Counted from the stretch's first letter, positions 16,278 to 25,749 are shown. The stretch: 35,253 nucleotides of DNA from Micromonosporaceae bacterium (GCA_009377645.1 WHTQ01000042.1:1-35253); one strand, 5' to 3'. Notes: generated by a model from the letters alone, not told the origin. Numbers and translations are program-made.

Positions 16278-18524
16278 GTGAGCACCACGCCGTCCCCGCC
16301 CGCCCCGCAGCAGCGGCCCCACACTCCGCCGCGCCGGGCGGCTGCTGGCAACGGCGAGCCGGCCAGCGCGGCCAGCGCGACCACCGCGACCACCGCCCCC
16401 GGCATCGGCCCGGCGGCGGCCGGGAAGCCGGAGCCGCCGCCGGAGCCGCCGCTGCCAGAGGACCGGTTCCTGAACCGGGAGCTGTCCTGGCTCGACTTCA
16501 ACGCCCGGGTGCTGACGCTGGCCGAGGACCCGCGCACCCCGCTGCTCGAGCGGGCGAAGTTCCTGGCCATCTTCGCCAGCAACCTGGACGAGTTCTACAT
16601 GGTGCGGATCGCCGGGCTGCGCCGCCGGGTGCAGGCAGGGCTGCCGGTACGCGGGCTGGAGCTGATCTCGCCCCGGCAACAGCTGGCCCGGGTTTCCGAG
16701 CGCAGCGCCGAGCTGGTGGCCCGGCACGCCCGCTGCTTCCGGGAGGAAGTGGCCGAACTGCTGGCCGCCGAGCAGATCCAGATCGTGTCCTGGCGCGACC
16801 TGAGCGCGGCCGAGCAGGAGCGGCACCGGGTCTACTTCCGCGAGCACATCTTCCCGGTGCTCACCCCACTGGCGGTCGACCCGGCCCACCCGTTCCCGTA
16901 CATCTCCGGTCTGTCCCTGAACCTGGCCGTGCTGGTGCGGGACCCGGACGACGGGCCAGAGCTGTTCGCCCGGGTGAAGGTGCCCAACAACGTGCCCCGG
17001 TTCGTCACCGTCGACTCCCCAGAGGAGCGGGCCGCCGCCCCACCGGACAGCCGGTTCCTGCCGATCGAGGAGCTGATCGCGGTCCACCTCGGGCAGTTGT
17101 TCTCCGGCATGCAGATCGTGGAGCAGCACCTGTTCCGGGTGACCCGCAACGCCGACTTCGAGCTGGACGAGGACCGCGACGAGGACCTGCTGCAGGCGCT
17201 GGAGCGGGAGCTGGCGCAGCGCCGGTTCGGCCCGCCGGTGCGGCTGGAGGTGGCCGCGACCATCTCCGACCACGTGCTGGAGCTGCTGGTCCGGGAGCTG
17301 GACATGGACGAGCACGACGTGCTGCGGGTGCCCGGCCTGCTCGACCTGTCCGCACTCTGGCAGATGTACGAGCAGGTGGAGCGGCCGGACCTGAAGGACC
17401 CGCCGTACGTGCCGGCCACCCCGGCCCGGCTGGTCGAAGGGGACACTCCGCGCAGCGTGTTCGCGACCCTGCGGGATGGCGACGTGCTCGTCCACCACCC
17501 GTACCATTCCTTCTCCACCAGCGTGCAGCGCTTCATCGAGCAGGCCGCCGCCGACCCGCGGGTGCTCGCGATCAAGCAGACGCTCTACCGCACCAGCGGT
17601 GAGTCCCCGATCGTGGATGCGCTGATCGACGCCGCCGAGGCCGGCAAGCAGGTGGTGGTGTTGGTCGAGGTCAAGGCCCGGTTCGACGAGTTGGCCAACA
17701 TCGGTTGGGCGCGAGCGCTGGAGCGGGCCGGCTGCCACGTGGTCTACGGCCTGGTCGGGCTGAAGACCCACTGCAAGACCGCGCTGGTGGTGCGGCAGGA
17801 GGCCGGGGCGATCCGCCGCTACTGCCACATCGGCACCGGCAACTACCATCCCCGGACCGCCCGGCTGTACGAGGACTTCGGGCTGATCACCGCCGATCCG
17901 GCGATCGGAGCCGACCTGACCGACCTGTTCAACGCGCTGACCGGCTACAGCCGGCAGACCGCCTACCGGGAGCTGCTGGTCGCCCCGCACGGGATCCGCA
18001 GCGGGCTAACCGAGCGGATCGAGGCCGAGATCGGGAAGGCCCGGGCCGGCGAGCCGGCGCTGATCCAGTTCAAGGCGAACTCGCTGGTGGCCGAGGCGGT
18101 GGTGGACGCGCTCTACCGCGCGTCGGCCGCCGGGGTCCAGGTGGACCTGCTGATCCGTGGCATGTGCACACTGCTCCCCGGCGTCCCTGGGCTGTCCGAG
18201 AACATCCGGGTCCGCTCGATCCTGGGCCGGTTTCTGGAACACTCCCGGGTGTTCCGGTTCGGCGCCGACGAGGCCACCGCGGAGCTGTGGATCGGCTCGG
18301 CGGACCTGATGGAGCGCAACCTGGACCGCCGGGTGGAGGCGCTGGTCCGGGTCACCGACCCGGCCGCCCGCGCGGAGCTGGTGCAGGTGCTGACGATCGC
18401 GATGAGCGAGCAGTGCGAGGCGTTCGAGCTGCGTCCGGACGGGGCGTGGGTCCGGCGCGCCCCGCAGTCCCCGGTGGACCTGCAGCAGGAGCTGCTGCGC
18501 CGGGCCACCGGTCAGGAACCGTAG
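16278..18524 (+). CDS. ppk1: Polyphosphate kinase 1
   Basis: PPK1 reversibly polymerises the gamma-phosphate of ATP into inorganic polyphosphate. 748 residues. After a Pro/Ala-rich N-tail (about 55 residues) the PPK core begins [17 protein letters not shown], followed by [31 protein letters not shown], the [18 protein letters not shown] motif, [10 protein letters not shown] with the autophosphorylated His498, [20 protein letters not shown], and [10 protein letters not shown] with the second catalytic His655. Start GTG 16278 (VSTTPSPPA) is taken; it lies 6 nt after AGAAT, a weak -10. The CYTH-CHAD gene follows after 13 nt. Confidence 0.97.
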   Translation: MSTTPSPPAPQQRPHTPPRRAAAGNGEPASAASATTATTAPGIGPAAAGKPEPPPEPPLPEDRFLNRELSWLDFNARVLTLAEDPRTPLLERAKFLAIFASNLDEFYMVRIAGLRRRVQAGLPVRGLELISPRQQLARVSERSAELVARHARCFREEVAELLAAEQIQIVSWRDLSAAEQERHRVYFREHIFPVLTPLAVDPAHPFPYISGLSLNLAVLVRDPDDGPELFARVKVPNNVPRFVTVDSPEERAAAPPDSRFLPIEELIAVHLGQLFSGMQIVEQHLFRVTRNADFELDEDRDEDLLQALERELAQRRFGPPVRLEVAATISDHVLELLVRELDMDEHDVLRVPGLLDLSALWQMYEQVERPDLKDPPYVPATPARLVEGDTPRSVFATLRDGDVLVHHPYHSFSTSVQRFIEQAAADPRVLAIKQTLYRTSGESPIVDALIDAAEAGKQVVVLVEVKARFDELANIGWARALERAGCHVVYGLVGLKTHCKTALVVRQEAGAIRRYCHIGTGNYHPRTARLYEDFGLITADPAIGADLTDLFNALTGYSRQTAYRELLVAPHGIRSGLTERIEAEIGKARAGEPALIQFKANSLVAEAVVDALYRASAAGVQVDLLIRGMCTLLPGVPGLSENIRVRSILGRFLEHSRVFRFGADEATAELWIGSADLMERNLDRRVEALVRVTDPAARAELVQVLTIAMSEQCEAFELRPDGAWVRRAPQSPVDLQQELLRRATGQEP

Positions 18525-18537
18525 CTAGGCTGCCGGG

Positions 18538-20100
18538 ATGGGCGTCGAGGAGGAGCGCAAGTTCGACGTCGACCCGTCGTACGCGCCGCCGGAGCTGGCC
18601 GGCTGCCTGCCCACCGGCGGCCGGGTAGTCGCCCGGGAGCCGGTCATCCTGACCGCTAGCTACTACGACACCGCCGACCTGCGGCTGGCCCGGGCCGGCG
18701 GATCGCTTCGGTTCCGGGACGGCGACGGCGACGGCGATCCGCAACCGTGGACCGTGAAGCTGCCGACCGCGGTACCCGGGATCCGGCACGAGATCTCCCG
18801 CCCCGGTCCCCCGGACGGTCCGCCCCCGGCCGAGCTGGTGGCGCTGGTGACCGCGCTGACCCGGGGTGCGCCGCTGGCTCCGGTGGTGACGGTCCGTTCC
18901 CGGCGCCGGCGGTACGAGCTGTGCGACGCCGACGGCACCGTGCTGGCCGAGCTGGCCGACGACACGGTGTCGGTGCTGGACGGTGCCGAGCCGCGGGGCG
19001 GGTTCCGGGAGCTGGAGGTGGAGCGAGTGGCCGACCGGGGCGACCTGCTGGACCGGGTGGCGGGGGTGCTGACCGGCACCGGTGCGGTGGCCGGCGGGTT
19101 CACTCCCAAGCACGTGCGCGCGCTGACCCTCGTACCATCGCGGCGGGCGACCATCGCCGCGCCGCCGGATCTGCCGCCGCCGGAGCCGCCATGCCCGCAG
19201 CCGACCGGTGGAGACGTGCTCCGGCAGGCGATCCGCCGGGCGGCGGCCCGGATCGTGGCGCACGACCCGCTGGTCCGGTTGGGCCAGGACCTGCCCGGTG
19301 GGGACACGCCGGTGCACCAGCTGCGGGTGGGGCTGCGCCGGCTGCGCAGCGACCTGCGCACCTTCGAGCCGCTGGTCGACCGGCAATGGGCCGGTTCGCT
19401 GCGGCGCAAGCTGCGGTGGTTGGCCGGCCGGCTCGGCGCGGTCCGGGACGTCGAGGTGCTGCGGGCGCGGCTGCGGCGCACCGCCACCGACCCGGCTCCG
19501 CCGGTGGATCCGGAGGCCGTGGCGCGGATCGACGCCGCGCTGGCGGTCCGGGAGCACGCCGCCCGCACGGCGATGGACCGCGCCCTCGGCTCCGACCGGT
19601 ACGTCGCGTTGCTGGACGCACTCGTCGCGGCGGCCCGCCAGCCGCGGCTGACCCCGCTGGCGTCCGCCTCCGCCCAGCAGGTGCTGCCCGGGCTGGTGGC
19701 CGGACCGTGGTGGGCGCTGCGGTCCGGCCCCACCGGCGAGCCCGGGGCGGGCGACCTGGCGGCGGACGCACCGGACGAGCCGTGGCACGCGGTGCGGGTA
19801 CGCGGAAAGCGGGCGCGCTACGCGGTGGAGGCGGTCGCGGATGCGGTCGGCGGGTCGGCGCCGGCACTGGCCCGGAAGCTGGCCGCGGTGCAGGATCTGC
19901 TCGGGGAGCACCAGGATGCGGCGGTCGCCGGGCAGACCTGGCTCGCCATCGCCGCGGCCGATCCGGGCGATCACCGGCTCGCGGTCGCCACCGGCCAGCT
20001 CTACGAACGGGAGCGGGCGGCGGTGCGGCGGGTCCGGGCGGCGTTCCCGGCCGCCTGGCGGGCCGCCGACCGCCCCAAACTGCAGTCGTGGCTATCGTGA
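18538..20100 (+). CDS. CYTH and CHAD domain-containing protein
   Basis: 520 residues. The N-terminal CYTH (triphosphate tunnel metalloenzyme) domain, residues 1-200, has the ExExK signature in EEERKF, YYDTADLRL, WTVKLP and ELEVER. The C-terminal CHAD domain (about 222-515) is helical and rich in conserved His/Arg, for example VHQLRVGLRRLRSDLRTF, RDVEVL and RGKRARYAVEA. CHAD domains bind polyphosphate granules and CYTH enzymes hydrolyse triphosphate groups, which fits a position 13 nt behind ppk1. Start ATG 18538 also has TAGGCT 6 nt upstream (18526-18531), so an internal leaderless promoter is possible. Confidence 0.94.
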   Translation: MGVEEERKFDVDPSYAPPELAGCLPTGGRVVAREPVILTASYYDTADLRLARAGGSLRFRDGDGDGDPQPWTVKLPTAVPGIRHEISRPGPPDGPPPAELVALVTALTRGAPLAPVVTVRSRRRRYELCDADGTVLAELADDTVSVLDGAEPRGGFRELEVERVADRGDLLDRVAGVLTGTGAVAGGFTPKHVRALTLVPSRRATIAAPPDLPPPEPPCPQPTGGDVLRQAIRRAAARIVAHDPLVRLGQDLPGGDTPVHQLRVGLRRLRSDLRTFEPLVDRQWAGSLRRKLRWLAGRLGAVRDVEVLRARLRRTATDPAPPVDPEAVARIDAALAVREHAARTAMDRALGSDRYVALLDALVAAARQPRLTPLASASAQQVLPGLVAGPWWALRSGPTGEPGAGDLAADAPDEPWHAVRVRGKRARYAVEAVADAVGGSAPALARKLAAVQDLLGEHQDAAVAGQTWLAIAAADPGDHRLAVATGQLYERERAAVRRVRAAFPAAWRAADRPKLQSWLS

Positions 20101-20117
20101 GCGCAGCGAGCTTGCGT

Positions 20118-20166
20118 CCGGCCGCCAGCCGGCGGAGCGCAGCGGAGTCGGCGATCAAGCGGCCGG
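20118..20166 (+). repeat. Two-stem dispersed repeat, copy A
   Basis: Outer arms CCGGCCGC (20118-20125) and GCGGCCGG (20159-20166) pair over 8 bp. Inner arms GCCGGC (20128-20133) and GTCGGC (20147-20152) pair with one G-T. The linkers are CA on the 5' side and GATCAA on the 3' side. Two further copies lie at 25750 and 31762. Confidence 0.7.
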
Positions 20167-20179
20167 CGCGGGGAACACC

Positions 20180-21106
20180 GTGAGGCAGCGGTGGATAGCG
20201 GCGGCGGGCGGGCTGGTGTGGCGGTCGGACCGGGACCGGCGGCTGGTGTGCCTGGTGCACCGGCAACGCTACGACGACTGGTCACTGCCGAAGGGTTCGG
20301 TCAAGCCGGGCGAGCATCCGCTGACCGCCGCGGTCCGGGAGGTCGCCGAGGAGACCGGCCAGCGGGCCGTCCCGCAGCTGCCGCTGCCGTCCACCCGGTA
20401 CGAGGTGGACGGGGTTCCCAAGGTGGTCGAGTACTGGGCGATGACGACCGCCAGCGAGGCGGCGTTCGCGCCGAACTCTGAAGTAGACCGGCTGGCGTGG
20501 CTACCGGTCGGCGAGGCGGTGCGGCGGGTGCGCTACCCGCACGACGCCGCGTTGCTGCGCCGGTGGGACGCGCTGCCGCCGGTCACCGCGGTGCTGCTGC
20601 TGGTGCGGCACGCCGACGCCGGGCAGCGGGGCGGCTGGCCGGGGGCGGACCGGGAGCGGCCACTGTCGGCGCGCGGCACGGTCGACGCGGCGGAGCTGTG
20701 CCGGCTGCTGGCGCTGTTCGCGCCGGCCCGACTGGTGTCGGCGACCCCGCGGCGCTGCCGGCAGACGGTGGAGCCGCTCGGACTACCGGTCGAGCTCGAC
20801 CCGGCTCTGGACGAGGAGCCGGGTGATCCGGATGCGGCGGCGTCCCGGCTCCGACGGCTCGCCGTGGACGGCCGGGTCACGGTCGCCTGCACGCAGGGGG
20901 CGGTGATCCCGCCGGTGCTGGATCGGCTGGCGGGTCCGGCCATCGAGCGGGAACCGGCGACGGCCGGGCGGCCGGCACCGGCACCGGCGGCGGCCGGCCG
21001 GGCGGCATCGGCGGCCACCGGCAAGGGCGACGGCTGGCTGTTGAGCTTCGCCGGCCCGCGGCTGCTCGCGGTGGCGCCGCTTCGCGCCCGGCAGGTCCGC
21101 CGGTAA
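20180..21106 (+). CDS. mutT1: Nudix hydrolase / histidine phosphatase fusion (MutT1-like)
   Basis: 308 residues. The N-terminal Nudix domain has the full box G39-x5-E45-x7-REVAEETG (53-60) and is expected to hydrolyse 8-oxo-(d)GTP or diadenosine polyphosphates. The C-terminal histidine-phosphatase domain has LLLVRHADAG (His144) and ATPRRCRQT. The position where canonical family members have the second catalytic His reads CTQGAVIPP, that is Gln239. An Ala/Pro-rich insert (about 257-282) follows. GTG 20180 is preceded by GGGGAA. This two-domain layout and place next to ppk1 and hupB match M. tuberculosis MutT1 (Rv2985). Confidence 0.92.
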   Translation: MRQRWIAAAGGLVWRSDRDRRLVCLVHRQRYDDWSLPKGSVKPGEHPLTAAVREVAEETGQRAVPQLPLPSTRYEVDGVPKVVEYWAMTTASEAAFAPNSEVDRLAWLPVGEAVRRVRYPHDAALLRRWDALPPVTAVLLLVRHADAGQRGGWPGADRERPLSARGTVDAAELCRLLALFAPARLVSATPRRCRQTVEPLGLPVELDPALDEEPGDPDAAASRLRRLAVDGRVTVACTQGAVIPPVLDRLAGPAIEREPATAGRPAPAPAAAGRAASAATGKGDGWLLSFAGPRLLAVAPLRARQVRR

Positions 21107-21136
21107 CCCGGCGGACCTGCCGATGCCGCTGTCTCG

Positions 21137-21619
21137 TCAGCGCCGCTTGGTGGCGCGCTTGGCCGGTGCCCGCTTGGACGGCGCCTTCTTCGCGGTCGCA
21201 GTCTTGCGGGGGGTGGCCCGGGTGGCCTTCTTCGCGGTGCTCTTGCGAGCCACCGCGGTCTTGGTGGTTGTGGCCTTCTTCGCCGGCGCCGCCTTCTTGG
21301 CGGTGCTCTTGGCCGGCGCGGCCGCCTTCAGCGCCTTCGGAACCCGGCCGCTGGCGACCATCTCCTTGAAGCCCGAGCCGGGCCGGAACGCCGGCACGGA
21401 GGTCTTCTTCACCCGGACGGCCGCACCGGTGCGGGGGTTGCGTGCCATCCGGGCCGCGCGCACGCGCTTCTCGAAGACACCGAACCCGGTGATGGACACC
21501 TTCTCTCCCTTGGTGACCGCGGACTGGACCTCTGCCAGGACCGCGTCCAGCGCCGTACCGGCCGTGCGCTTGTCCCCGAGCCGGGTGGCAAGTACCTCGA
21601 TGAGCTCGGCCTTGTTCAC
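21137..21619 (-). CDS. hupB: Histone-like DNA-binding protein HU with basic C-terminal tail
   Basis: 160 residues. Residues 1-90 are a standard HU fold (MNKAELIEVLATRLGDKRTA, ITGFGVFEKRVRAARMARNP with the conserved G-F-G-x-F and RNPRTG, FRPGSGFKEMV). Residues 100-160 are an Ala/Lys/Pro-rich tail resembling eukaryotic H1, typical of actinobacterial HupB, which compacts the nucleoid. GTG 21619 follows GGAGGGATGTC. A promoter with TTGTAA (-35, 21693-21688), 17-nt spacer and TACCGT (-10, 21670-21665) lies upstream, leaving about 40 nt of leader. It converges on mutT1. Confidence 0.97.
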   Translation of the reverse strand: MNKAELIEVLATRLGDKRTAGTALDAVLAEVQSAVTKGEKVSITGFGVFEKRVRAARMARNPRTGAAVRVKKTSVPAFRPGSGFKEMVASGRVPKALKAAAPAKSTAKKAAPAKKATTTKTAVARKSTAKKATRATPRKTATAKKAPSKRAPAKRATKRR

Positions 21620-21664
21620 GACATCCCTCCAATTATGCGGACTCCACGCGAGTCGTTCTGGGCG

Positions 21665-21693
21665 ACGGTATGCCCTAAGACACTAACTTACAA
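21665..21693 (-). promoter_or_regulatory. hupB promoter
   Basis: TTGTAA and TACCGT separated by 17 nt inside an unusually A/T-rich stretch for this window. Confidence 0.55.
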
Positions 21694-21727
21694 ACATCCC
21701 GCCGAAAAAACCCGTTGTGTCGCAACA

Positions 21728-21765
21728 CGATCGGCCCCGCCCGGTGACCCGGACGGGGCCGATCG
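21728..21765 (-). terminator. leuCD terminator
   Basis: CGATCGGCCCCG (21728-21739) pairs perfectly with CGGGGCCGATCG (21754-21765), a 12-bp stem with a 14-nt loop, just downstream of leuD. A smaller GTGT-TGCG-ACAC hairpin and a TTTTTT run follow on the minus strand, before the hupB promoter. Confidence 0.8.
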
Positions 21766-21800
21766 GCTGATCTGGCGCTACGTCACGCCGTGCTCCGGCG

Positions 21801-22388
21801 CTACGTAACGACCGGCGCGAAACCCGCGCGGCGCTGCTCGTACGCGGTGATGTCGGGCTCGTGGCGCAGCGTGAGCCCGATATCGTCGAGCCCCTCGACA
21901 AGCCGCCACCGGCTGAACTCGTCCAGCGGGAAGTCCCAGATCCGGTCCGCGGCGCGAACCTGGCGAGTGACCAGATCCACGGTCACCGGCGACGCCGGCT
22001 CCCGCTCCACCAGCTCCCACAGCTCCTCGACTGTGGCCTGCGGCAGCTCGACCGGCAGCAGCCCCTCCTTGAGCGCGTTGCCGTGGAAGATGTCGCCGAA
22101 CCGCGCGGCGACGACCGCCCGGAACCCCCAGTCGCGCAACGCCCACACGGCGTGTTCCCGGGACGAGCCGATGCCGAACTCCGGGCCGGCCACCAGGATC
22201 GACCCGCCGGCGTAGCGCGGGTCGTCGAGCACGAACCCGGTTTCGTTGCGCCACGCCCGGAACAGTCCGTCCGCGAACCCGGTCTTGCTGACCCGCTTCA
22301 GGTAGGCCGCCGGGATGATCTGGTCGGTATCTACGTTAGAGCGCCGCAGCGGGACCGCGGTGCCGGTGTGCACGGTGAACTTCTGCAT
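21801..22388 (-). CDS. leuD: 3-isopropylmalate dehydratase small subunit
   Basis: 195 residues, normal length. LeuD pairs with LeuC to isomerise 2- to 3-isopropylmalate in leucine synthesis, and citramalate in the citramalate route to isoleucine. Motifs: SNVDTDQIIPAAYLKR, GGSILVAGPEFGIGSSREHA, RFGDIFHGNALKEGLLP. Start ATG 22388 (MQKFTVHTG) is preferred to ATG 22397 because GAGG lies 8 nt upstream of the former and immediately abuts the latter. The leuC stop (22402-22400) lies 11 nt upstream, so the genes are coupled. Confidence 0.96.
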   Translation of the reverse strand: MQKFTVHTGTAVPLRRSNVDTDQIIPAAYLKRVSKTGFADGLFRAWRNETGFVLDDPRYAGGSILVAGPEFGIGSSREHAVWALRDWGFRAVVAARFGDIFHGNALKEGLLPVELPQATVEELWELVEREPASPVTVDLVTRQVRAADRIWDFPLDEFSRWRLVEGLDDIGLTLRHEPDITAYEQRRAGFAPVVT

Positions 22389-22399
22389 CGTCGTCATCC

Positions 22400-23836
22400 T
22401 CACAGATCGGTGGGTGCGGCCAGCCGCCCGGCCACCGCGGTGGCGGCGGCGACCGGTGGGGACACCAGGTGGGTGCGGCCGCCCGCACCCTGCCGGCCCT
22501 CGAAGTTGCGGTTGGACGTGGACGCCGCCCGCTGCCCCGGCCGCAGCATGTCCGGGTTCATCCCCAGGCACATCGAGCAGCCGGCGAACCGCCACTCGGC
22601 GCCAGCGGCCTGGAAGACCTCGTGCAGCCCCTCTCGTTCGGCCGCCTGGCGGACCGCGTCCGAGCCGGGCACCACCAGCATCCGGACCGCGTCCGCGATC
22701 CGCCGTCCGCGCACCACCTCGGCCGCCGCCCGCAGGTCCTCCAGCCGCCCGTTGGTGCAGGAGCCCACGAACACCACGTCCACCGGAACCTCCCGCATCG
22801 GAGTCCCGGGCGCCAGCTCCATGTATTCCAATGCCCGGGCCGCCGCCGCCCGGTCCGCCTCCGGCAGCTCGCCCGGGTCCGGAACCCGGCCGTCCAGCCG
22901 GACTCCCTGCCCCGGGTTGGTGCCCCAGGTCACAAACGGCGCCACCGTCCCGGCATCCAGCCGCACCTCGGTGTCGAACCGGGCGCCTACATCAGAGGAC
23001 AACCCCCGCCAGTAGTCGAGCGCCGCCTCCCACGCGCCACCGCGCGGCGCGTACCGCTTACCTTCCAGGTACGCGTACGTGGTGTCGTCGGGTGCCACCA
23101 TGCCCGCCTTGGCGCCCCATTCGATGGACATGTTCGCCACCGTCATCCGACCCTCCATGGACAGCGTGGCGATCGCGTCCCCGCGGTACTCCACGATGTG
23201 GCCACGTCCGCCGCCCGTACCCACCTGCGCGATCAGCGCGAGAATCAGGTCCTTGGCGGTGACCCCGTCCCGGAGCGCCCCGGAGACCGTGACCGCCATC
23301 GTCTTCGGCCGCCGCTGCGGCAGCGTCTGGGTCGCCAGCACGTGCTCCACCTCGCTGGTCCCGATCCCGAACGCGAGCGCGCCGAACGCGCCGTGGGTGG
23401 CGGTGTGCGAGTCCCCGCACACCACCGTCAACCCGGGTTGGGTGAGCCCGAGCTGCGGCCCGATCACGTGCACGATCCCCTGGTCGGCGTCGCCGAGCGG
23501 ATGCAGCTTGATGCCGAACTCGGCACAGTTGCGCCGCAGAGTCTCCAGCTGCGTCCGGGAGGTCAGGTCGGCGATCGTGACCAGATCGCCCCGCCGCCCG
23601 GCGTCCGCCGGGTCCCCGTACCCGGTCGGGGTGTTGTGGTCCTCAGTGGCCAGCGTCAGGTCGGGCCGGCGCACCTTCCGGCCGGCTGCGCGCAGCCCGT
23701 CGAACGCCTGCGGGCTGGTCACTTCGTGCAGCAGATGCAGATCGACGTAGAGCAGGTCCGGCTCGCCGGGTGCCGACCGGACCAGATGGTCGTCCCAGAC
23801 CTTCTCCGCCATAGTGCGAGGTGTGACTCCTACCAT
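22400..23836 (-). CDS. leuC: 3-isopropylmalate dehydratase large subunit
   Basis: 478 residues, normal length, aconitase family. The [4Fe-4S] ligands are visible as Cys360 (GSCTNGR) and Cys420/Cys423 (CSMC). Other motifs: [66 protein letters not shown] and [10 protein letters not shown]. It works with LeuD in the cytosol. ATG 23836 follows GAGAGGGG. Its -10 TAGGAT (23893-23888) overlaps the -10 of the divergent iclR gene, so regulation by that product is likely, as shown for NdgR and its orthologues in Streptomyces. Confidence 0.97.
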   Translation of the reverse strand: MVGVTPRTMAEKVWDDHLVRSAPGEPDLLYVDLHLLHEVTSPQAFDGLRAAGRKVRRPDLTLATEDHNTPTGYGDPADAGRRGDLVTIADLTSRTQLETLRRNCAEFGIKLHPLGDADQGIVHVIGPQLGLTQPGLTVVCGDSHTATHGAFGALAFGIGTSEVEHVLATQTLPQRRPKTMAVTVSGALRDGVTAKDLILALIAQVGTGGGRGHIVEYRGDAIATLSMEGRMTVANMSIEWGAKAGMVAPDDTTYAYLEGKRYAPRGGAWEAALDYWRGLSSDVGARFDTEVRLDAGTVAPFVTWGTNPGQGVRLDGRVPDPGELPEADRAAAARALEYMELAPGTPMREVPVDVVFVGSCTNGRLEDLRAAAEVVRGRRIADAVRMLVVPGSDAVRQAAEREGLHEVFQAAGAEWRFAGCSMCLGMNPDMLRPGQRAASTSNRNFEGRQGAGGRTHLVSPPVAAATAVAGRLAAPTDL

Positions 23837-23887
23837 GGTTATCCCCTCTCCGGCCGGTGTTCCGGCTCGGGGCCCTTCAGGCTAGAC

Positions 23888-23897
23888 ATCCTACAAT
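23888..23897. promoter_or_regulatory. Overlapping divergent promoters of leuCD and the iclR-type regulator
   Basis: TACAAT on the plus strand (23892-23897, near-consensus -10) and TAGGAT on the minus strand (23893-23888) overlap within ten bases. A regulator bound here could act on both directions at once. No exact inverted repeat operator was identified. Confidence 0.55.
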
Positions 23898-23918
23898 TTG
23901 GGAGGTAGCTTTCGCTCT

Positions 23919-24617
23919 GTGGGAAACGGTATCAGCGGTGTGGGGGTGCTCGACAAGGCGGTGGTGATCCTCTCCGCCTGCGTCGAGGGGGCGAGCCTGG
24001 CCGAGCTGGTGGAGCGCACCGGGCTGCCGCGGGCGACCGCGCACCGGCTGGCGCAGGCGCTGGAGCTGCACCGGCTGCTGGTCCGGGATCCGCAGGGCCG
24101 GTGGCGACCCGGGCCCCGGCTGGGTGAGCTGGCCAACTCCGCACCGGATGTGCTGCTCACCGCCGCCGAGCCGATGCTGGTGGCGCTGCGCGACGCGACC
24201 GGGGAGAGCGCCCAGATGTTCCTGCGCCGGGCCGACGAACGGGTCTGCGTGGCGGCCGCCGAGCGCGCCCGGGGGCTGCGGGACACCGTGCCGGTCGGCT
24301 CGGTGCTGCCGATGAGCGCCGGCTCGGCGGCGCAGATCCTGCTCGCCTGGGAGCCGCCGGAGGCCTACCTGCCGCTGCTGCCGGCGTGCCGGTTCACCGG
24401 CAAGACCCTGGCCGAGGTGCGGCGACGCAGCTGGGCGCAGAGTGTGGCCGAGCGGGAGGCCGGGGTGGCCAGCGTGTCCGCCCCGATCCGGGACCGCACC
24501 GGGCGGGTGATCGCCGCGATCAGCGTCTCCGGCCCGATCGAGCGGATGACCCGGCGGCCGGGTGAGAAGTTCGCGATGGCGGTGGTGCGGGCGGGCCAGC
24601 GCCTGTCGGGGCTCTGA
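23919..24617 (+). CDS. IclR family regulator (NdgR/LtbR-like)
   Basis: 232 residues. N-terminal winged helix (VLDKAVVILSACVEGASLAE, LVERTGLPRATAHRLAQALE, near residues 8-65) and C-terminal IclR effector domain (DATGESAQMFLRRADERVCV, LPMSAGSAAQILLAW, EREAGVASVSAPIRDRTG, ISGPIERM). Divergent from leuCD; orthologues in Streptomyces (NdgR) and corynebacteria (LtbR) control leuCD and amino-acid genes, so the same role is inferred. Start GTG 23919 is uncertain: the purine-rich GGGAGG (23900-23905) is 13 nt away and close to the predicted transcription start. Confidence 0.93.
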   Translation: MGNGISGVGVLDKAVVILSACVEGASLAELVERTGLPRATAHRLAQALELHRLLVRDPQGRWRPGPRLGELANSAPDVLLTAAEPMLVALRDATGESAQMFLRRADERVCVAAAERARGLRDTVPVGSVLPMSAGSAAQILLAWEPPEAYLPLLPACRFTGKTLAEVRRRSWAQSVAEREAGVASVSAPIRDRTGRVIAAISVSGPIERMTRRPGEKFAMAVVRAGQRLSGL

Positions 24618-24663
24618 GGAGGGTCCCCTGATCCCGGCAGAGCCGGAATCGGGGGACCCTCCT
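24617..24663. terminator. Bidirectional hairpin terminator
   Basis: AGGAGGGTCCCC (24617-24628) pairs with GGGGACCCTCCT (24652-24663); the inner GAT-CCGG/CCGG-ATC extends the stem. It begins at the iclR stop and lies downstream of the tRNA-Glu gene on the other strand, so it can serve both. Confidence 0.8.
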
Positions 24664-24676
24664 GGAAAGCAAGCTG

Positions 24677-24749
24677 TAGCCCCGAGGAGATTCGAACTCC
24701 CGCTACCGCCTTGAGAGGGCGGCGTCCTAGGCCGCTAGACGACGGGGCC
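24677..24749 (-). tRNA. tRNA-Glu (CTC)
   Basis: 73-nt cloverleaf: acceptor GGCCCCG/CGGGGCT with a terminal G-T pair, anticodon stem CCGCC/GGCGG around loop CTCTCAA giving anticodon CTC, T arm with GTTCGAATC. CCA is not encoded. Confidence 0.96.
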
Positions 24750-24791
24750 AGGATTGCCGAGCCTACCAGTGTGAACCGGTCAGCTCGCCCG

Positions 24792-24863
24792 CTGGGGTAC
24801 CAGGACTCGAACCTAGACTAACGGAGCCAGAATCCGTCGGGCTGCCAATTACCCCATACCCCA
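24792..24863 (-). tRNA. tRNA-Gln (CTG)
   Basis: 72-nt cloverleaf: acceptor TGGGGTA/TACCCCA, anticodon stem ACGGA/TCCGT around TTCTGGC giving anticodon CTG, T arm with GTTCGAGTC. Transcribed just before tRNA-Glu, 42 nt apart, probably as one precursor. Orthologous tRNA genes lie at the same place in mycobacteria, there beside gltX. Confidence 0.96.
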
Positions 24864-24926
24864 TTTGGCGCGGCCCGCGGACCGCGCCGCCCAGAAGGGT
24901 ACCGTACCGGCCGGAGGGCGGCCAAG

Positions 24927-25715
24927 TCAGTCCAGGGCCACTACCGGGTTCGCCAGCTCCCCGACGCCCTCGATCCGGACCAACACCGTGTCGCCCGGGC
25001 TCAGCACATCCACCCCGGCCGGGGTGCCGGTGAGCACCACGTCCCCGGGCAGCAGGGTCATCACGTGCGAGACATACGACACCAGGGTGGCGGGGTCGAA
25101 GACCAGATCCTTGGTCCGGCCGAGCTGGCGTACCTCCTCGTTGACCTCGCAGCGCACCTCCCGGTCGGTCATGTCGACGTCGGTGGCGATCCACGGTCCA
25201 AGCGGGCAGAACGAGTCGAACCCCTTTGCCCGGGTCCACTGCCCGTCCGAGCGCTGCAGGTCCCGGGCGGTGACGTCGTTCGCGCAGGTCCACCCGAAGA
25301 TCGCCGCCTCGGCGCCGGCCCGGTCGACGCGGCGGGCGCCGGGTGGACCGATCACCACCGCAAGCTCCGCCTCGTGCTCGACCCGCCGGGTCTGCGGCGG
25401 CAGCCGGATCGCGTCGTGCGGGCCGATCACCGAGGTCGACGGCTTCAGGAACAGCAGCGGCTCGGACGGCACCGCCGCGCCCTGCTCGGCGGCGTGGTCG
25501 GCGTAGTTGCGCCCAACGCAGACCACCTTGCTGGGCAGGATCGGCGACAGCAGCCGGACGTCGGCCAGCGCCCACCGCTGCTCGGTGAACCGGATCTGGC
25601 CGAACGGATGCCCGTCGATCTCGGCGACGGTCAGCCCGTCCGGGCCGGTGGCCGGCTCCCCCTCCACGACCCCGAACGACATCCCGCTTGCGTGCGCAAA
25701 CCGTGCAATCCGCAC
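24927..25715 (-). CDS. Fumarylacetoacetate hydrolase family protein
   Basis: 262 residues. The FAH C-terminal fold is clear: SKVVCVGRNYADHAAE, LLFLKPSTSVIGP, the metal-binding VEHEAELAVVIG with the E-x-E pair, FGWTCANDVTARDLQ (Asp ligand), KGFDSFCPLGPWI, and LLPGDVVLTGTPAGVD. Members include acylpyruvate hydrolases and oxaloacetate decarboxylases; this substrate is unknown. It corresponds to Rv2993c, which normally follows gltX; here the tRNAs follow directly. GTG 25715 has no strong Shine-Dalgarno (AAGGTCAGGGA upstream). Confidence 0.92.
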   Translation of the reverse strand: MRIARFAHASGMSFGVVEGEPATGPDGLTVAEIDGHPFGQIRFTEQRWALADVRLLSPILPSKVVCVGRNYADHAAEQGAAVPSEPLLFLKPSTSVIGPHDAIRLPPQTRRVEHEAELAVVIGPPGARRVDRAGAEAAIFGWTCANDVTARDLQRSDGQWTRAKGFDSFCPLGPWIATDVDMTDREVRCEVNEEVRQLGRTKDLVFDPATLVSYVSHVMTLLPGDVVLTGTPAGVDVLSPGDTVLVRIEGVGELANPVVALD

Positions 25716-25749
25716 TCTGATCCCTGACCTTCCACAGCAATCCCATTCC

